Source: Stieleria mannarensis (GTDB taxonomy: Bacteria > Planctomycetota > Planctomycetia > Pirellulales > Pirellulaceae). Taken from it: a stretch of 41,013 nt of DNA. Numbering within the stretch: position 1 is the stretch's first letter; each line of letters begins with the position of its first letter. Shown here in pieces: positions 32,298 to 40,305 of the stretch. The position numbers were made by a program, and so were the translations under genes. Location: contig NZ_JACEHH010000064.1 of assembly GCF_014154935.1 (NCBI RefSeq), positions 1-41,013 of the forward strand. Direction: 5' to 3'. The notes below the pieces were generated by a model. The model did no database searches and was not told where the DNA came from. It saw only the letters and a list, made by a program, of their open reading frames with translations.

Positions 32298-34942
32298 TGG
32301 ACGCGGAGCGTTACGCGCGGGTCCGCGAGTTATTCCTGGCCATCGACGACCTTCCCAGTGACCAACAACGCGAATTCCTGGCCTCGCAGTGCGGCGACGA
32401 CCAGCCGCTGATTGACGAAGTGATGTCGTTGCTTGAGGAGCACGACCAAGAATCCGCACAGCTGGAAGGTAACTCAGCCAAGAAACCGGCGATCCCGTCG
32501 GCCACCCCCGAGGCCGCCGCCGCGGCGGCAGCAGAGGTCCCCGGCACAGAACCCGAGCGAGCCGCCACGGCCCCCGATCCCGCCGGGACCAGCACCGAGG
32601 CCGATGGCAACGCCTCGACGTCCAACGCTCCCTTCATGCCGGGCGCCCAACGCGACTTGCCCCTGGACGCCTCGGGTCAACCATCCGGTGCCGGCACGGC
32701 CGCTCGCGAGCGGCATCAAAGACGCGGGGACTTTCGAAACGCCGCGCGCAAGTCTCGCTCGGGGACCAAAGCTGCGGCAGCCAAATCGGCCCCACTACGA
32801 TCGGCCCCACCACAATCGGCTCAAGTCACCCAACACAGTTCGCAGCGGACGCACGCATCGCCCCGCTATCGAGACGACGAGCCTGTCCCGCGACGACGCC
32901 CCTCGGCTGGGATCTGGCAGACGCGGGCGACCAAATATCGTCGCTTCAACGCGGGATGGCTGTGGTTGGCCGCGATCCTGCCGACGGCCCTCGCCGGCTG
33001 GTGGATTTACAGTCAAGTTCAGGCCCACGCGCGGCAAACGGCGGCCCACGAAATGGCCGGCGTGGCCGATGCGGTGGGGACCAGCGTCAATCGATTTCTA
33101 GCCGATCAGGCTCGGTTGGCCGAATCCTGGACCCGCCAGGATGAACTTCGTGCCGCAGTGGTCGCGTTGGTCCAAACCAGCCGGCACGACGATTCGGTCG
33201 ACGCGTTGCGTGATTCGCCCGCCGCCACCACGATCCGCCAACAGTTGCGCATACAGTCGCAGCAACCCGACCTCAAGTACGTCGTCTGGGATCGCACCGG
33301 CCGGGTGATCGCCAGTTGGTTGCCCGATGGAGCGGACATCGGGGGCAACGTGGCACCCGACGGTGCGGCCAACTTGGCCCGCGCGATGCGTGGCGAAACG
33401 GTGTTGTTCGGCCCTCAGATTTTGGTGGCCGAGGAAAACGGATTTCAACCGGAAACGCAATCGCCGGTGATGGCCGAGATTCTGCCGATTCGCGATGACG
33501 ATGGCCGCGTGGTCGCCACGATGTTGATTCGAGGCTTCGGCATGTACGACGCGTTGGACCAGATCTTTCGCGAAGCGTCCGGCGCGGGTGGTCTGGACGT
33601 GTACGCCGTCAACGCGGCCGGGGTGATGGTCACCAACAGCGCTCGGGCCGAGCAGTGGCTGGTCGACGACCGCCAGGACGGCGACAGGGTGGCGTGCCGG
33701 CTGAGAGTGTCCGCCCCGGAAACCTCTGCCGACAGCGCCACAAAACTGGACCTGCAACTCCGGCGGTCACAGCCGTTGACCTATGCCGTCGCGGGCGCAT
33801 CGTCGGGACAATCCGGATCGCAGCTCGATCCCTATCGCAACTACGCCGGCATCGAGGTGGTGGGCACCTGGCGTTGGCTGAACCAATGGAACTTGGGCAT
33901 CGTCGCCGAACGGACCGCTCAGAACGCATTTGCGAGCACCCAGGCGGTCCGGTGGGGGTTCCTCGTGCTGGCGTTGATGCTGACCATGACGGTGTTGATT
34001 GCCGCCAGCCGGATCGCCAAACGAACCGCCATCGCCCAAGCCGCCGTGCATCCGCTCAGCCGATATGAGTTGGTCGCCGAATTGGGCAGCGGCGGGATGG
34101 GCGTCGTCTATCGCGCCAAACACGGACAACTCGGGCGCGACACCGCACTGAAAGTCTTACGCGGCGATCGAGACAATTTGGAAGACCGTTTGCGATTCGA
34201 TCGCGAAGCCAAACTGGCCGCGTCGCTGAGCAACCCGCACACCGTCACGATCTATGACTACGGCCGCGGCGACGAAGGCGAAGCGTATTGCGTGATGGAA
34301 TTTCTAAAGGGCATCACGCTGTACGATGTCGTCGCCCGCAGCGGGTTTCTGCCCTACGGACGGGCGCTGTTTATCCTGCGACAAGTCTGTGATTCACTGG
34401 GCGAGGCACACAAGCTGGGGCTGGTTCACCGCGACATCAAGCCGCAAAACATCATGCTGTCCCTGGACGCTTCGGTCGGGGACTGGGCGGTCGTGTTCGA
34501 TTTCGGGTTGGCCAAACCGCTGCAACCGGAGGCCGATTCCTACCAGACCGCCGAAACGATTTGGGCCGGCACGCCGATGTACATGGCGCCCGAACGCTAT
34601 CGAGAACCGAATAACATCGATCCGCGTTCGGACATCTATTCGGTCGGATGCATCGCGTACTTTCTATTGTCCGGGCGACCACCGTTTATCGAGTGTGACC
34701 CCGAGTCGTTGTTCGCCTTGGTGTTGACCGAACAACCGATCAGCATCAGTGTGCATCGCGATCAAGACGTCCCCGAGGAAATCGTCGCGGTCGTCAAACG
34801 ATGCATGGCAAAAAGCGTGGACGATCGGTTCGCGACGATCGACGAACTGGCCATCCAACTGGACCGGTTGATCGCGGACTACCCCTGGTCGGTCGAAGAA
34901 GCCCGATCGTGGTGGCGGATCCACGGATCAGAAGTCGGGTAG
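32297..34942 (+). CDS. Membrane sensor Ser/Thr protein kinase
   Basis: 881 residues. Residues 1-55 (ARVRELFLAIDDLPSDQQRE, FLASQCGDDQPLIDEVMSLL) are the N-terminal segment usual in sigma-linked planctomycete kinases. A long disordered Pro/Ala/Arg linker follows to about 215. A membrane segment at about 221-239, an extracytoplasmic region of some 310 residues with dCache/PAS-like strands (LKYVVWDRTGRVIAS, GLDVYAVNAAGVMVTNS) and a second membrane segment at about 553-574 come next. The kinase domain is C-terminal: GSGGMG at 597-602, ATP lysine K619, HRDIKPQN at 711-718, DFG at 735-737 and GTPMYMAPERY. All catalytic residues are intact. It is joined to the sigma factor by a TGATG overlap. Confidence 0.92.
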   Translation: MDAERYARVRELFLAIDDLPSDQQREFLASQCGDDQPLIDEVMSLLEEHDQESAQLEGNSAKKPAIPSATPEAAAAAAAEVPGTEPERAATAPDPAGTSTEADGNASTSNAPFMPGAQRDLPLDASGQPSGAGTAARERHQRRGDFRNAARKSRSGTKAAAAKSAPLRSAPPQSAQVTQHSSQRTHASPRYRDDEPVPRRRPSAGIWQTRATKYRRFNAGWLWLAAILPTALAGWWIYSQVQAHARQTAAHEMAGVADAVGTSVNRFLADQARLAESWTRQDELRAAVVALVQTSRHDDSVDALRDSPAATTIRQQLRIQSQQPDLKYVVWDRTGRVIASWLPDGADIGGNVAPDGAANLARAMRGETVLFGPQILVAEENGFQPETQSPVMAEILPIRDDDGRVVATMLIRGFGMYDALDQIFREASGAGGLDVYAVNAAGVMVTNSARAEQWLVDDRQDGDRVACRLRVSAPETSADSATKLDLQLRRSQPLTYAVAGASSGQSGSQLDPYRNYAGIEVVGTWRWLNQWNLGIVAERTAQNAFASTQAVRWGFLVLALMLTMTVLIAASRIAKRTAIAQAAVHPLSRYELVAELGSGGMGVVYRAKHGQLGRDTALKVLRGDRDNLEDRLRFDREAKLAASLSNPHTVTIYDYGRGDEGEAYCVMEFLKGITLYDVVARSGFLPYGRALFILRQVCDSLGEAHKLGLVHRDIKPQNIMLSLDASVGDWAVVFDFGLAKPLQPEADSYQTAETIWAGTPMYMAPERYREPNNIDPRSDIYSVGCIAYFLLSGRPPFIECDPESLFALVLTEQPISISVHRDQDVPEEIVAVVKRCMAKSVDDRFATIDELAIQLDRLIADYPWSVEEARSWWRIHGSEVG

Positions 34943-34983
34943 CCGTCTACCGCGGCTTAGTTTTTGATCCTGCCGATGCGTTC

Positions 34984-35070
34984 GGAGAGTCGCCGTGTTC
35001 TCCGAACTCGGCGCACGCGAAAAAGCGAAGCTTTGCCCTGCGCCGACCTCGGAGAGGACGGCGACTGTCC
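34984..35070. terminator. Long imperfect hairpin between convergent genes
   Basis: The arms 34984-35015 and 35039-35070 (32 bases each) are reverse complements at 27 positions. The 23-base loop itself contains AAAGC-GAA-GCTTT, a further small stem. It fills most of the 158-bp spacer between the kinase gene and the XylR-like gene. It is either a bidirectional terminator or a REP-like intergenic repeat; there is no clear T-run. Confidence 0.6.
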
Positions 35071-35100
35071 AGCCCAATCGAAAACGAAGCTGCGGCCACC

Positions 35101-36246
35101 TCACCGAAACGACGCCCGATACTTGCCCGGCGTGATGCCTTTTTGTTTTCGAAACATCACACTCAAGTACTCTGCGTGTTCGATTCCACAGCGGCGGGCG
35201 ATCAGATCTAATGGGAATGAGGTTTCGCGTAGCAAGCGTTCGGCACGCTGGATTCGTGTGGCGACGATCATCTCGTGCGGTGTCTTGCCCAGCATCGCTT
35301 TGAAACGCAACTCCAGCGCCCGACGGGTCATGGTTGTTGTGGCCACCACGTCGCCGACACGGATGCCCGAACAGGCGTTGACGAGAATGTAGCGGGCGGC
35401 ATTTTCGATTTCGGGATCGTCCACCGCCACCGTGTCGGTCGATCGCCGCGTGGAAATCCCGATCGGCGGCAACAACGTCGCCGTGGCCGGAACGTCCTGG
35501 CCGTCCATCATCTTTTCCAACAACTCCGCCGCCACATACCCGGCCTGTTCGGCATCGGGAATCACGCTGGTCAGCGGCGGCGACGCCAACCGGCACAGCA
35601 GCGGGTCATCATCCACGCCCAGCACCGCGATCGAGTCGGGGACACTGCGTCCGGCTTCGTGACACAGGTCCAACAGACGACGGGCCAGCGAATCGTAAGC
35701 CGCCATCAATCCGCAGGGGCTGGGCAACTGCTCGATCCAACGCAACAACCGGCGGCGCTGACGCGGCCACCTGGCACCGGCGGATTCCTTGGGCAGATCA
35801 AACACCGACACCTCCAATCCACGCGCTTGCGCCGCACGAACAAACGCATCGCGACGCCAACATGCCCAATTGAATTCCGTCTCCCCACAGAACGCCAGCG
35901 ACCGCAATCCCCGCTCGGCGAAATGTTCGACCGCCAAATCCGCGATCTGTCGATCGTCCGTTTCCAGCCAGGGGATGTCCGGCAATTGGCGGGCGGCACT
36001 CAAATCGATCGTCGGCAATCCCGTCGCTTGCACCGCCCGCGCGATCGTGTCGGTCTCGATGCGTGCCAAAATGCCGTCGCCCGGGTAGCGGCGCAACCAA
36101 CTGGGTGGATCCGCCCCGCGATGCTGTTCGGGAAGGTCCACTTTCCAGCGGCCGAATTCTTCCTGATAACGCAATACACCCCGCAACAGCCCCCGGGCGT
36201 ACTCGTTACTCGATTCGATCAACAGGGCGACGCTTCGTTGTTGCAT
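35101..36246 (-). CDS. XylR-like transcriptional regulator (LacI-type sensor, AraC-type DNA-binding domain)
   Basis: 381 residues. The N-terminal 270 residues form a periplasmic-binding-protein/LacI-like ligand domain (SVALLIESSNEYARGLLRGV, RSLAFCGETEFNWACWRRDA, DSIAVLGVDDDPLLCRLASP, PLTSVIPDAEQAGYVAAELL). The C-terminal 100 hold the AraC helix-turn-helix pair (RVGDVVATTTMTRRALELRF and LIARRCGIEHAEYLSVMFRK, then GITPGKYRASF). This domain order is that of XylR, a xylose-responsive activator; here the sugar is unknown. It is divergent from the Gfo/Idh/MocA gene with about 145 bp between starts, so that gene is the obvious candidate target. Confidence 0.9.
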   Translation of the reverse strand: MQQRSVALLIESSNEYARGLLRGVLRYQEEFGRWKVDLPEQHRGADPPSWLRRYPGDGILARIETDTIARAVQATGLPTIDLSAARQLPDIPWLETDDRQIADLAVEHFAERGLRSLAFCGETEFNWACWRRDAFVRAAQARGLEVSVFDLPKESAGARWPRQRRRLLRWIEQLPSPCGLMAAYDSLARRLLDLCHEAGRSVPDSIAVLGVDDDPLLCRLASPPLTSVIPDAEQAGYVAAELLEKMMDGQDVPATATLLPPIGISTRRSTDTVAVDDPEIENAARYILVNACSGIRVGDVVATTTMTRRALELRFKAMLGKTPHEMIVATRIQRAERLLRETSFPLDLIARRCGIEHAEYLSVMFRKQKGITPGKYRASFR

Positions 36247-36392
36247 GTGAAATAGCGTAGCAATGATGCGCGATATTGCATTGATGGAGTTTCGATTTTT
36301 GCTAAGTTTGTTGCTCGTCGGGCGAAACCACGCCGCCGCGTTGCCGGTCGCCCGGCCCGTTCCCTTCCCTCCCCTTTGCCCCTAGGTTTCCC

Positions 36393-37514
36393 ATGTCCAA
36401 ACCTGTTCGCGTCGCGATGATTGGGCTCGGTTTTGGCGCCGAGTTCATTCCGATCTATCAAGCTCATGCCGGCGCCGAAGTGGTCGCCATCTGCCGACGA
36501 AACGAAGCGGAGTTGAACAAGGCGGCCGACCAGTTTGGGATTGAGAAACGTTACACCGACTACGACGCGGTGTTGGCCGATCCGGACATCGACTACGTTC
36601 ACATCAACAGCCCGATCCCCGATCACGCCTGGATGTCGCTCAAGGCGCTCGACGCTGGAAAGCACGTGATGTGCACCGTGCCGATGGCCACGACGATCGA
36701 TGAATGTCGCCAGATCGTCGAAAAGGTGAAGGAGACAGGGTTGAAATACATGATGGCCGAGACTGTGGTCTATAGCCGCGAGTTCTTGTTCATCAAGCAG
36801 ATGTACGAGAAAGGTGAGCTGGGAAAAATCCAACACCTCGCCGCCTCGCACCCGCAAGACATGGACGGCTGGCCGAGCTATTGGGAAGAAATGATTCCGA
36901 TGCATTACGCCACCCACGTCGTCAGCCCCTGTCTGGGACTGACCGACGCGTTGGCCGAATACGTCAGCTGTTTCGGATCGGGCGTGGTGCGTGATTCGAT
37001 CGCCGAAAAGTCGGGCAACCGATTCGCCGTCGAAACCTGCCACATCAAACTCAAGGACAGTGATCTGACGGCGCACATCTGGCGGTTCTTGTACGACGTC
37101 GCCCGGCAATACCGCGAAAGCTTTGACGTCTATGGAACCAAGAAGAGTTTCGAGTGGACGTTGATTGAAAACGAACCACACGTTATTCACACGGCGAAGA
37201 AGCCGGAGCCGGAGATCGCCGAAAAGATCGAAGTGCCCGACTTTGCCCACCTGCTGCCGCCGGAGATTCAAAAGTTCACGCTGCCGTCGGAAATCCACGA
37301 CGCCGATCACCTGTCGTTCGTCCAAGGCGGCGGGCACGGCGGATCGCACCCGCACTTGGTTCACGAAATGGTCAGCGCGGTCACCGAGGATCGCGACCCG
37401 TGGCCCAACGCCGTGACCAGCGCCAACTGGACCTGCGTCGGCCTGTGTGCCCATGAGTCGGCGCTCAAGGGTGGCGAGATCGTCAAATTGCCCGAATTCA
37501 CCTTGCAGAAATAG
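36393..37514 (+). CDS. Gfo/Idh/MocA family oxidoreductase
   Basis: 373 residues. The N-terminal NAD(P)-binding Rossmann domain starts SKPVRVAMIGLGFGAEFIPI, with GLGFGAEF as the nucleotide loop, and contains DYVHINSPIPDHAWMSLKAL. The family's EKP position reads GKHVMCTVPMATT, so the usual lysine is absent at that site (TVP rather than EKP). The C-terminal substrate domain includes AETVVYSREFLFIKQMYEKG and a histidine-rich HGGSHPHLVHEM near the end. Members oxidise or epimerise sugars and inositols. A missing EKP lysine is tolerated in several planctomycete members but may change activity. It lies divergent from the XylR-like regulator; queG starts 10 bp after its stop. Confidence 0.9.
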   Translation: MSKPVRVAMIGLGFGAEFIPIYQAHAGAEVVAICRRNEAELNKAADQFGIEKRYTDYDAVLADPDIDYVHINSPIPDHAWMSLKALDAGKHVMCTVPMATTIDECRQIVEKVKETGLKYMMAETVVYSREFLFIKQMYEKGELGKIQHLAASHPQDMDGWPSYWEEMIPMHYATHVVSPCLGLTDALAEYVSCFGSGVVRDSIAEKSGNRFAVETCHIKLKDSDLTAHIWRFLYDVARQYRESFDVYGTKKSFEWTLIENEPHVIHTAKKPEPEIAEKIEVPDFAHLLPPEIQKFTLPSEIHDADHLSFVQGGGHGGSHPHLVHEMVSAVTEDRDPWPNAVTSANWTCVGLCAHESALKGGEIVKLPEFTLQK

Positions 37515-37524
37515 TCCCGCGTCT

Positions 37525-38571
37525 GTGGATGAATCGAACCCTGATTCCGGTCGTTGGCTGCCGTTGTTTCGACAGCGGGCCACCGAATTGGGGTTCATCA
37601 ACGCCGCCGTCGCCCCGGCAGTCGATTCGGCCGGTTTTACGGATCTGGTCCGCTGGATCGAAAGCGGCTACGCGGCCGGGATGGACTACTTCGCCGATCG
37701 CTTGGACGCCTACCGCCACCCCGACGGCGTGATGGCGGGCACCAAAAGCATCATCGTGTTGGCTTATCCCTATCCGGCCGATGCCGACCCCTCGACGCAC
37801 GATGGACGCGGTCGAGTCGCTCGATACGCTTGGCCCGGTGTCGATTACCACGACACGATTCACCACAAATTGAAGCAACTCAAACGCCTGGTCGCCGAAG
37901 TCGCGCCGGAGGTTTTGACGCGCGGCTGTGTCGATACCGCGCCCTTGATGGAACGGGAACTGGCACAATTGGCCGGGCTCGGCTGGCGCGGCAAAAACAC
38001 GTTGCTGCTCAATCGACATCACGGCAGCTATTTCTTTCTGGCGTGTTTCTTGGTCGACGTGGAACTGCCGTATGATGCGCCCCACGCGACCGATCATTGC
38101 GGCACCTGCACGGCGTGCCTGGACGCCTGTCCCACCGACGCCTTTCCGGCGCCTGGAGTTCTCGATGCCAGTCGCTGCATCAGTTACTTGACGATCGAAC
38201 ATCGCGAATGGATCCCGGTGGAGTTGCGTGAAGGGCTCGGATCGTGGGTCTTCGGCTGCGACGTCTGCCAAGCGGTTTGTCCTTGGAACCGCAAGCCGTC
38301 GCGAATCAGCCAAACGGCGCCGGAACAACGAACGCTGGAAAACCTTGATCTCTGTTCCTTCTTCGAGATGGACGAAGAAGCCTTTCGTGCACGATACCGC
38401 AAATCGCCGCTCTGGCGGACGCGGCTCCGAGGCATGCGCCGTAACGCAGCGATCGTGCTGGGCAATCAAGGCGACGCCTCTGCGCTGCCGGCACTGGAGC
38501 GCGGAGCCGCCGACGAGGACGAAATGGTCGCCGAAGCCTGCCGCTGGGCGATCGAAAAGATCACGCGATAG
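37525..38571 (+). CDS. queG: Epoxyqueuosine reductase
   Basis: 348 residues from GTG 37525, chosen as the first start after the upstream stop and giving the usual N-terminus (WLPLFRQRATELGF). QueG reduces epoxyqueuosine to queuosine at tRNA position 34, using cobalamin and two 4Fe-4S clusters. The clusters are visible as CGTCTACLDACP (C192, C195, C198, C202) and CDVCQAVCPWN (C245, C248, C252), with DTAPLMERELAQLAGLGWRG, the conserved QueG core with a catalytic aspartate, and the GKNTLLLN stretch before. The end (LRGMRRNAAIVLGNQGD ... ALPALERGAADEDEMVAEAC) is the usual HEAT-like tail. It is 10 bp behind the oxidoreductase gene. Confidence 0.95.
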   Translation: MDESNPDSGRWLPLFRQRATELGFINAAVAPAVDSAGFTDLVRWIESGYAAGMDYFADRLDAYRHPDGVMAGTKSIIVLAYPYPADADPSTHDGRGRVARYAWPGVDYHDTIHHKLKQLKRLVAEVAPEVLTRGCVDTAPLMERELAQLAGLGWRGKNTLLLNRHHGSYFFLACFLVDVELPYDAPHATDHCGTCTACLDACPTDAFPAPGVLDASRCISYLTIEHREWIPVELREGLGSWVFGCDVCQAVCPWNRKPSRISQTAPEQRTLENLDLCSFFEMDEEAFRARYRKSPLWRTRLRGMRRNAAIVLGNQGDASALPALERGAADEDEMVAEACRWAIEKITR

Positions 38572-38998
38572 CATCACAACCCACGCACAGCGTTTTTCTG
38601 GCCGCTTCTCGCTGATTGCCACCGTCTTACAACGCTTGGCCCGACCGTTCCACCGCGATTTCCAGCCTCTTTCGTACTCGTACTCGTACTCGTACTCGTA
38701 CTCGTACTCGTACTCGTACTCAGCCAAAGGCGGTACTCGTACTCGGCAAGAGTATGTGTTCGAGTAGGAGTACGAGTACCGTTTTACTGAGCACGAGTAC
38801 GATCAATCTACCGGATCGCGGTGGCAATCAGCGAGAAGTGGTCCACAACTTCAACACCGATCGAAGCGTTAAAGCGATCGCCTTCGACCAGACCAGTGAG
38901 ACGCTCGGGAGTCACGATGCCTTGCGATTTGTCGGACGGATGAGCGTACGTGGCATACTTTGTCGCTCGGGCTTTCAGTTCACCGGCGGCGGAGGCGG
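38572..38998. other. Spacer with hexamer repeats, no clear gene
   Basis: 427 bp after queG. The left third is occupied by the TACTCG array and its inverted fragments (38761-38780 and around 38794, reading CGAGTAC/GAGTACGA). An open minus-strand frame at 38808-39161 overlaps the IS66 TnpA remnant in another phase; its lower part (FAASVTASAAGELKARATKY and beyond) might be a frameshifted remnant, but I cannot identify it. Confidence 0.5.
38675..38722. repeat. Hexamer tandem repeat TACTCG, about 8 copies
   Basis: Seven exact TACTCG units and a final TACTCA. Two more units stand at about 38734-38745, and inverted CGAGTA/GAGTACGAGTACC fragments at 38761-38780, so the region could fold back on itself. 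It is followed by the IS-derived segment. Confidence 0.95.
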
Positions 38999-39289
38999 TC
39001 ACGCTCGCGGCGAATGTTGTGCTCTTCTCGTTGCTTTTGGCGGTGGGCGCGAATCGAGTCTCGATGGGATAACGTTTCGGTTGGACGTATTGGGATCGCT
39101 GACTTCGACGGCGAGGAACTCTCGTTGTGCGCTGGCCTGGGATCGAATCTTGCGTCGCCAATGGTAGAACGATGCGGTCGAGAAACCATGCAGGCTGCAG
39201 AAATCGGCGATGGTCAGGTCAGATTGTTCGTGCTGCTGGATGAGTCGCGACCAACGCACGTGAGCATTTGGGTCTGGCAAGCGAGCCAT
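38999..39289 (-). pseudogene. IS66-type accessory transposition protein TnpA, remnant
   Basis: 96 codons from ATG 39289, with GGAGG six bases upstream. The N-terminal part is a typical IS66 TnpA helix-turn-helix (RWSRLIQQHEQSDLTIADFC and SLHGFSTASFYHWRRKIRSQ). The C-terminal part (FLAVEVSDPNTSNRN ...) loses the usual beta-sheet and becomes Arg/Pro-rich, which suggests a frameshift near residue 65. No tnpB or tnpC of an IS66 element is next to it, so it is an orphan fragment. Confidence 0.75.
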
Positions 39290-39376
39290 GAAAGCCTCCG
39301 GGCTGAGTGAGTGAAAACCCACCAGCCTACGGCACGCGCCAATAATGGTTTCCTCGGGCGCTTACGCTCCAAAGCC

Positions 39377-39395
39377 AACCGGCGGAACGCCGGTT
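39377..39395. other. Perfect 8-bp hairpin, GAA loop
   Basis: AACCGGCG at 39377-39384 pairs exactly with CGCCGGTT at 39388-39395. It lies upstream of the IS66 remnant, in a short spacer that also contains a TATCACTTATCATTTATCACTT run. A REP-like or terminator-type element. Confidence 0.5.
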
Positions 39396-39441
39396 ACACG
39401 CTTTATCACTTATCATTTATCACTTCTCTCTCTTGCGCGAA

Positions 39442-39779
39442 TCAATCCGAAAACGAGGTGGACTCGCCTGAATCACGAGTTGAGGCATGCCGCCATATAC
39501 GTATGTCGATCGTGTCGGAAATGAAGCGTGCACTACCGTCACAAAGCGACGCCACAACTCCACCAGCATGGCTGCTCGACGCGGGAACAATGCCAAAGTC
39601 CCCGCCAACACCTCCATGAAACATCGCCGAAGCTATGGAATTAGGTGGAGTGACGTGATTATATGCTGCAACTGGAAAACCGGTTCCTGACCAGTCGCGT
39701 CCGACGTAAGAAAACTTTGGAAGTATCTCCCAATCATCGGCAATGAACTTGCTTAGTGCGTCGATGTCGGACCGCCGTA
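39442..39779 (-). pseudogene. C-terminal fragment of a DUF1559 (prepilin-like) protein
   Basis: Read on the minus strand, 39779 to 39442 gives about 112 continuous codons without a proper start: SDIDALSKFIADDWEILPKF, SYVGRDWSGTGFPVAAYNHV, TPPN, then SSSHAGGVVASLCDGSARFI and SDTIDIRIWRHASTRDSGES. The last part is the DUF1559 signature (H-GGV-..-CDGS-RFIS-..-W). DUF1559 proteins are large, often multi-copy, planctomycete prepilin-like exported proteins of about 300 residues, so the N-terminal two thirds are missing. It is interrupted on its upstream side by the ISAs1 right end at 39780. Confidence 0.8.
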
Positions 39780-40110
39780 CAGGATCACGGCGATCGCACC
39801 AAAATTAGGCTGCAAACAGGAGTTTTTCGAGAAATGCGGTGTTCCAGCCTGCGATTTTTCGTTTCCGCCTAAGACTCTTTTTCCGAGTGTCTCGCTTGAG
39901 CAGCGTCGTGACGAACCGACGAGTGAAGCTCATATTCGACGTAGCGTTCTTCGTCACGCCCAGCCTGCTTCCCCTTGGTCGTGGTCGATCGCACGCCATG
40001 AGTTGTAAGCCCTTCGTTGTGAGCCATTTCAAAATGGTCAGCGATGGCGGCGTAGAGCTTGGGGTGATTGTCCTTGACGGCGAAAACATAGTCGCCACCT
40101 TCGTCGATAC
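39780..40110 (-). mobile_element. Decayed ISAs1-family insertion sequence
   Basis: Two frames of the minus strand match an ISAs1 transposase. One reads GGDYVFAVKDNHPKLYAAIA, DHFEMAHNEGLTTHG and KGKQAGRDEERYVEY. The other reads FVTTLLKRDTRKKSLRRKRK then IAGWNTAFLEKLLFAA and the stop at 39805. The intervening catalytic part is deleted and the frame shifted, so the transposase is dead. After the stop the sequence ends in a terminus beginning CAGGATCACGGCGATCGCAC at 39780 on the plus strand, resembling ISAs1 ends. The left part of the element is lost near 40110. Confidence 0.78.
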
Positions 40111-40305
40111 CCTTCGATGTTTCCCCAAAGCGAAAAACCTTCCACGCTTGGTGACTCCTTGATCAAATGTTTTTCGGCGTATGCTTCTCGAGCAAATCTT
40201 GATGTTCGAATAGCGATTGCCAAACCCGATTCCGATTCACACTGAACCAATCCATTTTTTCGCTTCACTGCGAACGAGAAACGACCTGCGATTACGCGGT
40301 AAGTT
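40111..40305. other. Short spacer, nothing recognised
   Basis: About 195 bp between the ISAs1 remnant and the stop of the right-edge gene. No gene, repeat or terminator can be supported. A minus-strand frame here reads through without similarity to a known family. Confidence 0.4.

Noticed and set aside
37498..38727. Minus-strand frame starting with an EYEYEY run
   Set aside because: It is the complement of queG, and the EYEYEY run is just the TACTCG array.
38808..39161. Separate minus-strand gene of 117 codons
   Set aside because: Overlaps the IS66 TnpA remnant in another phase and has no recognisable start or domain; may be a frameshifted tail but cannot be supported.
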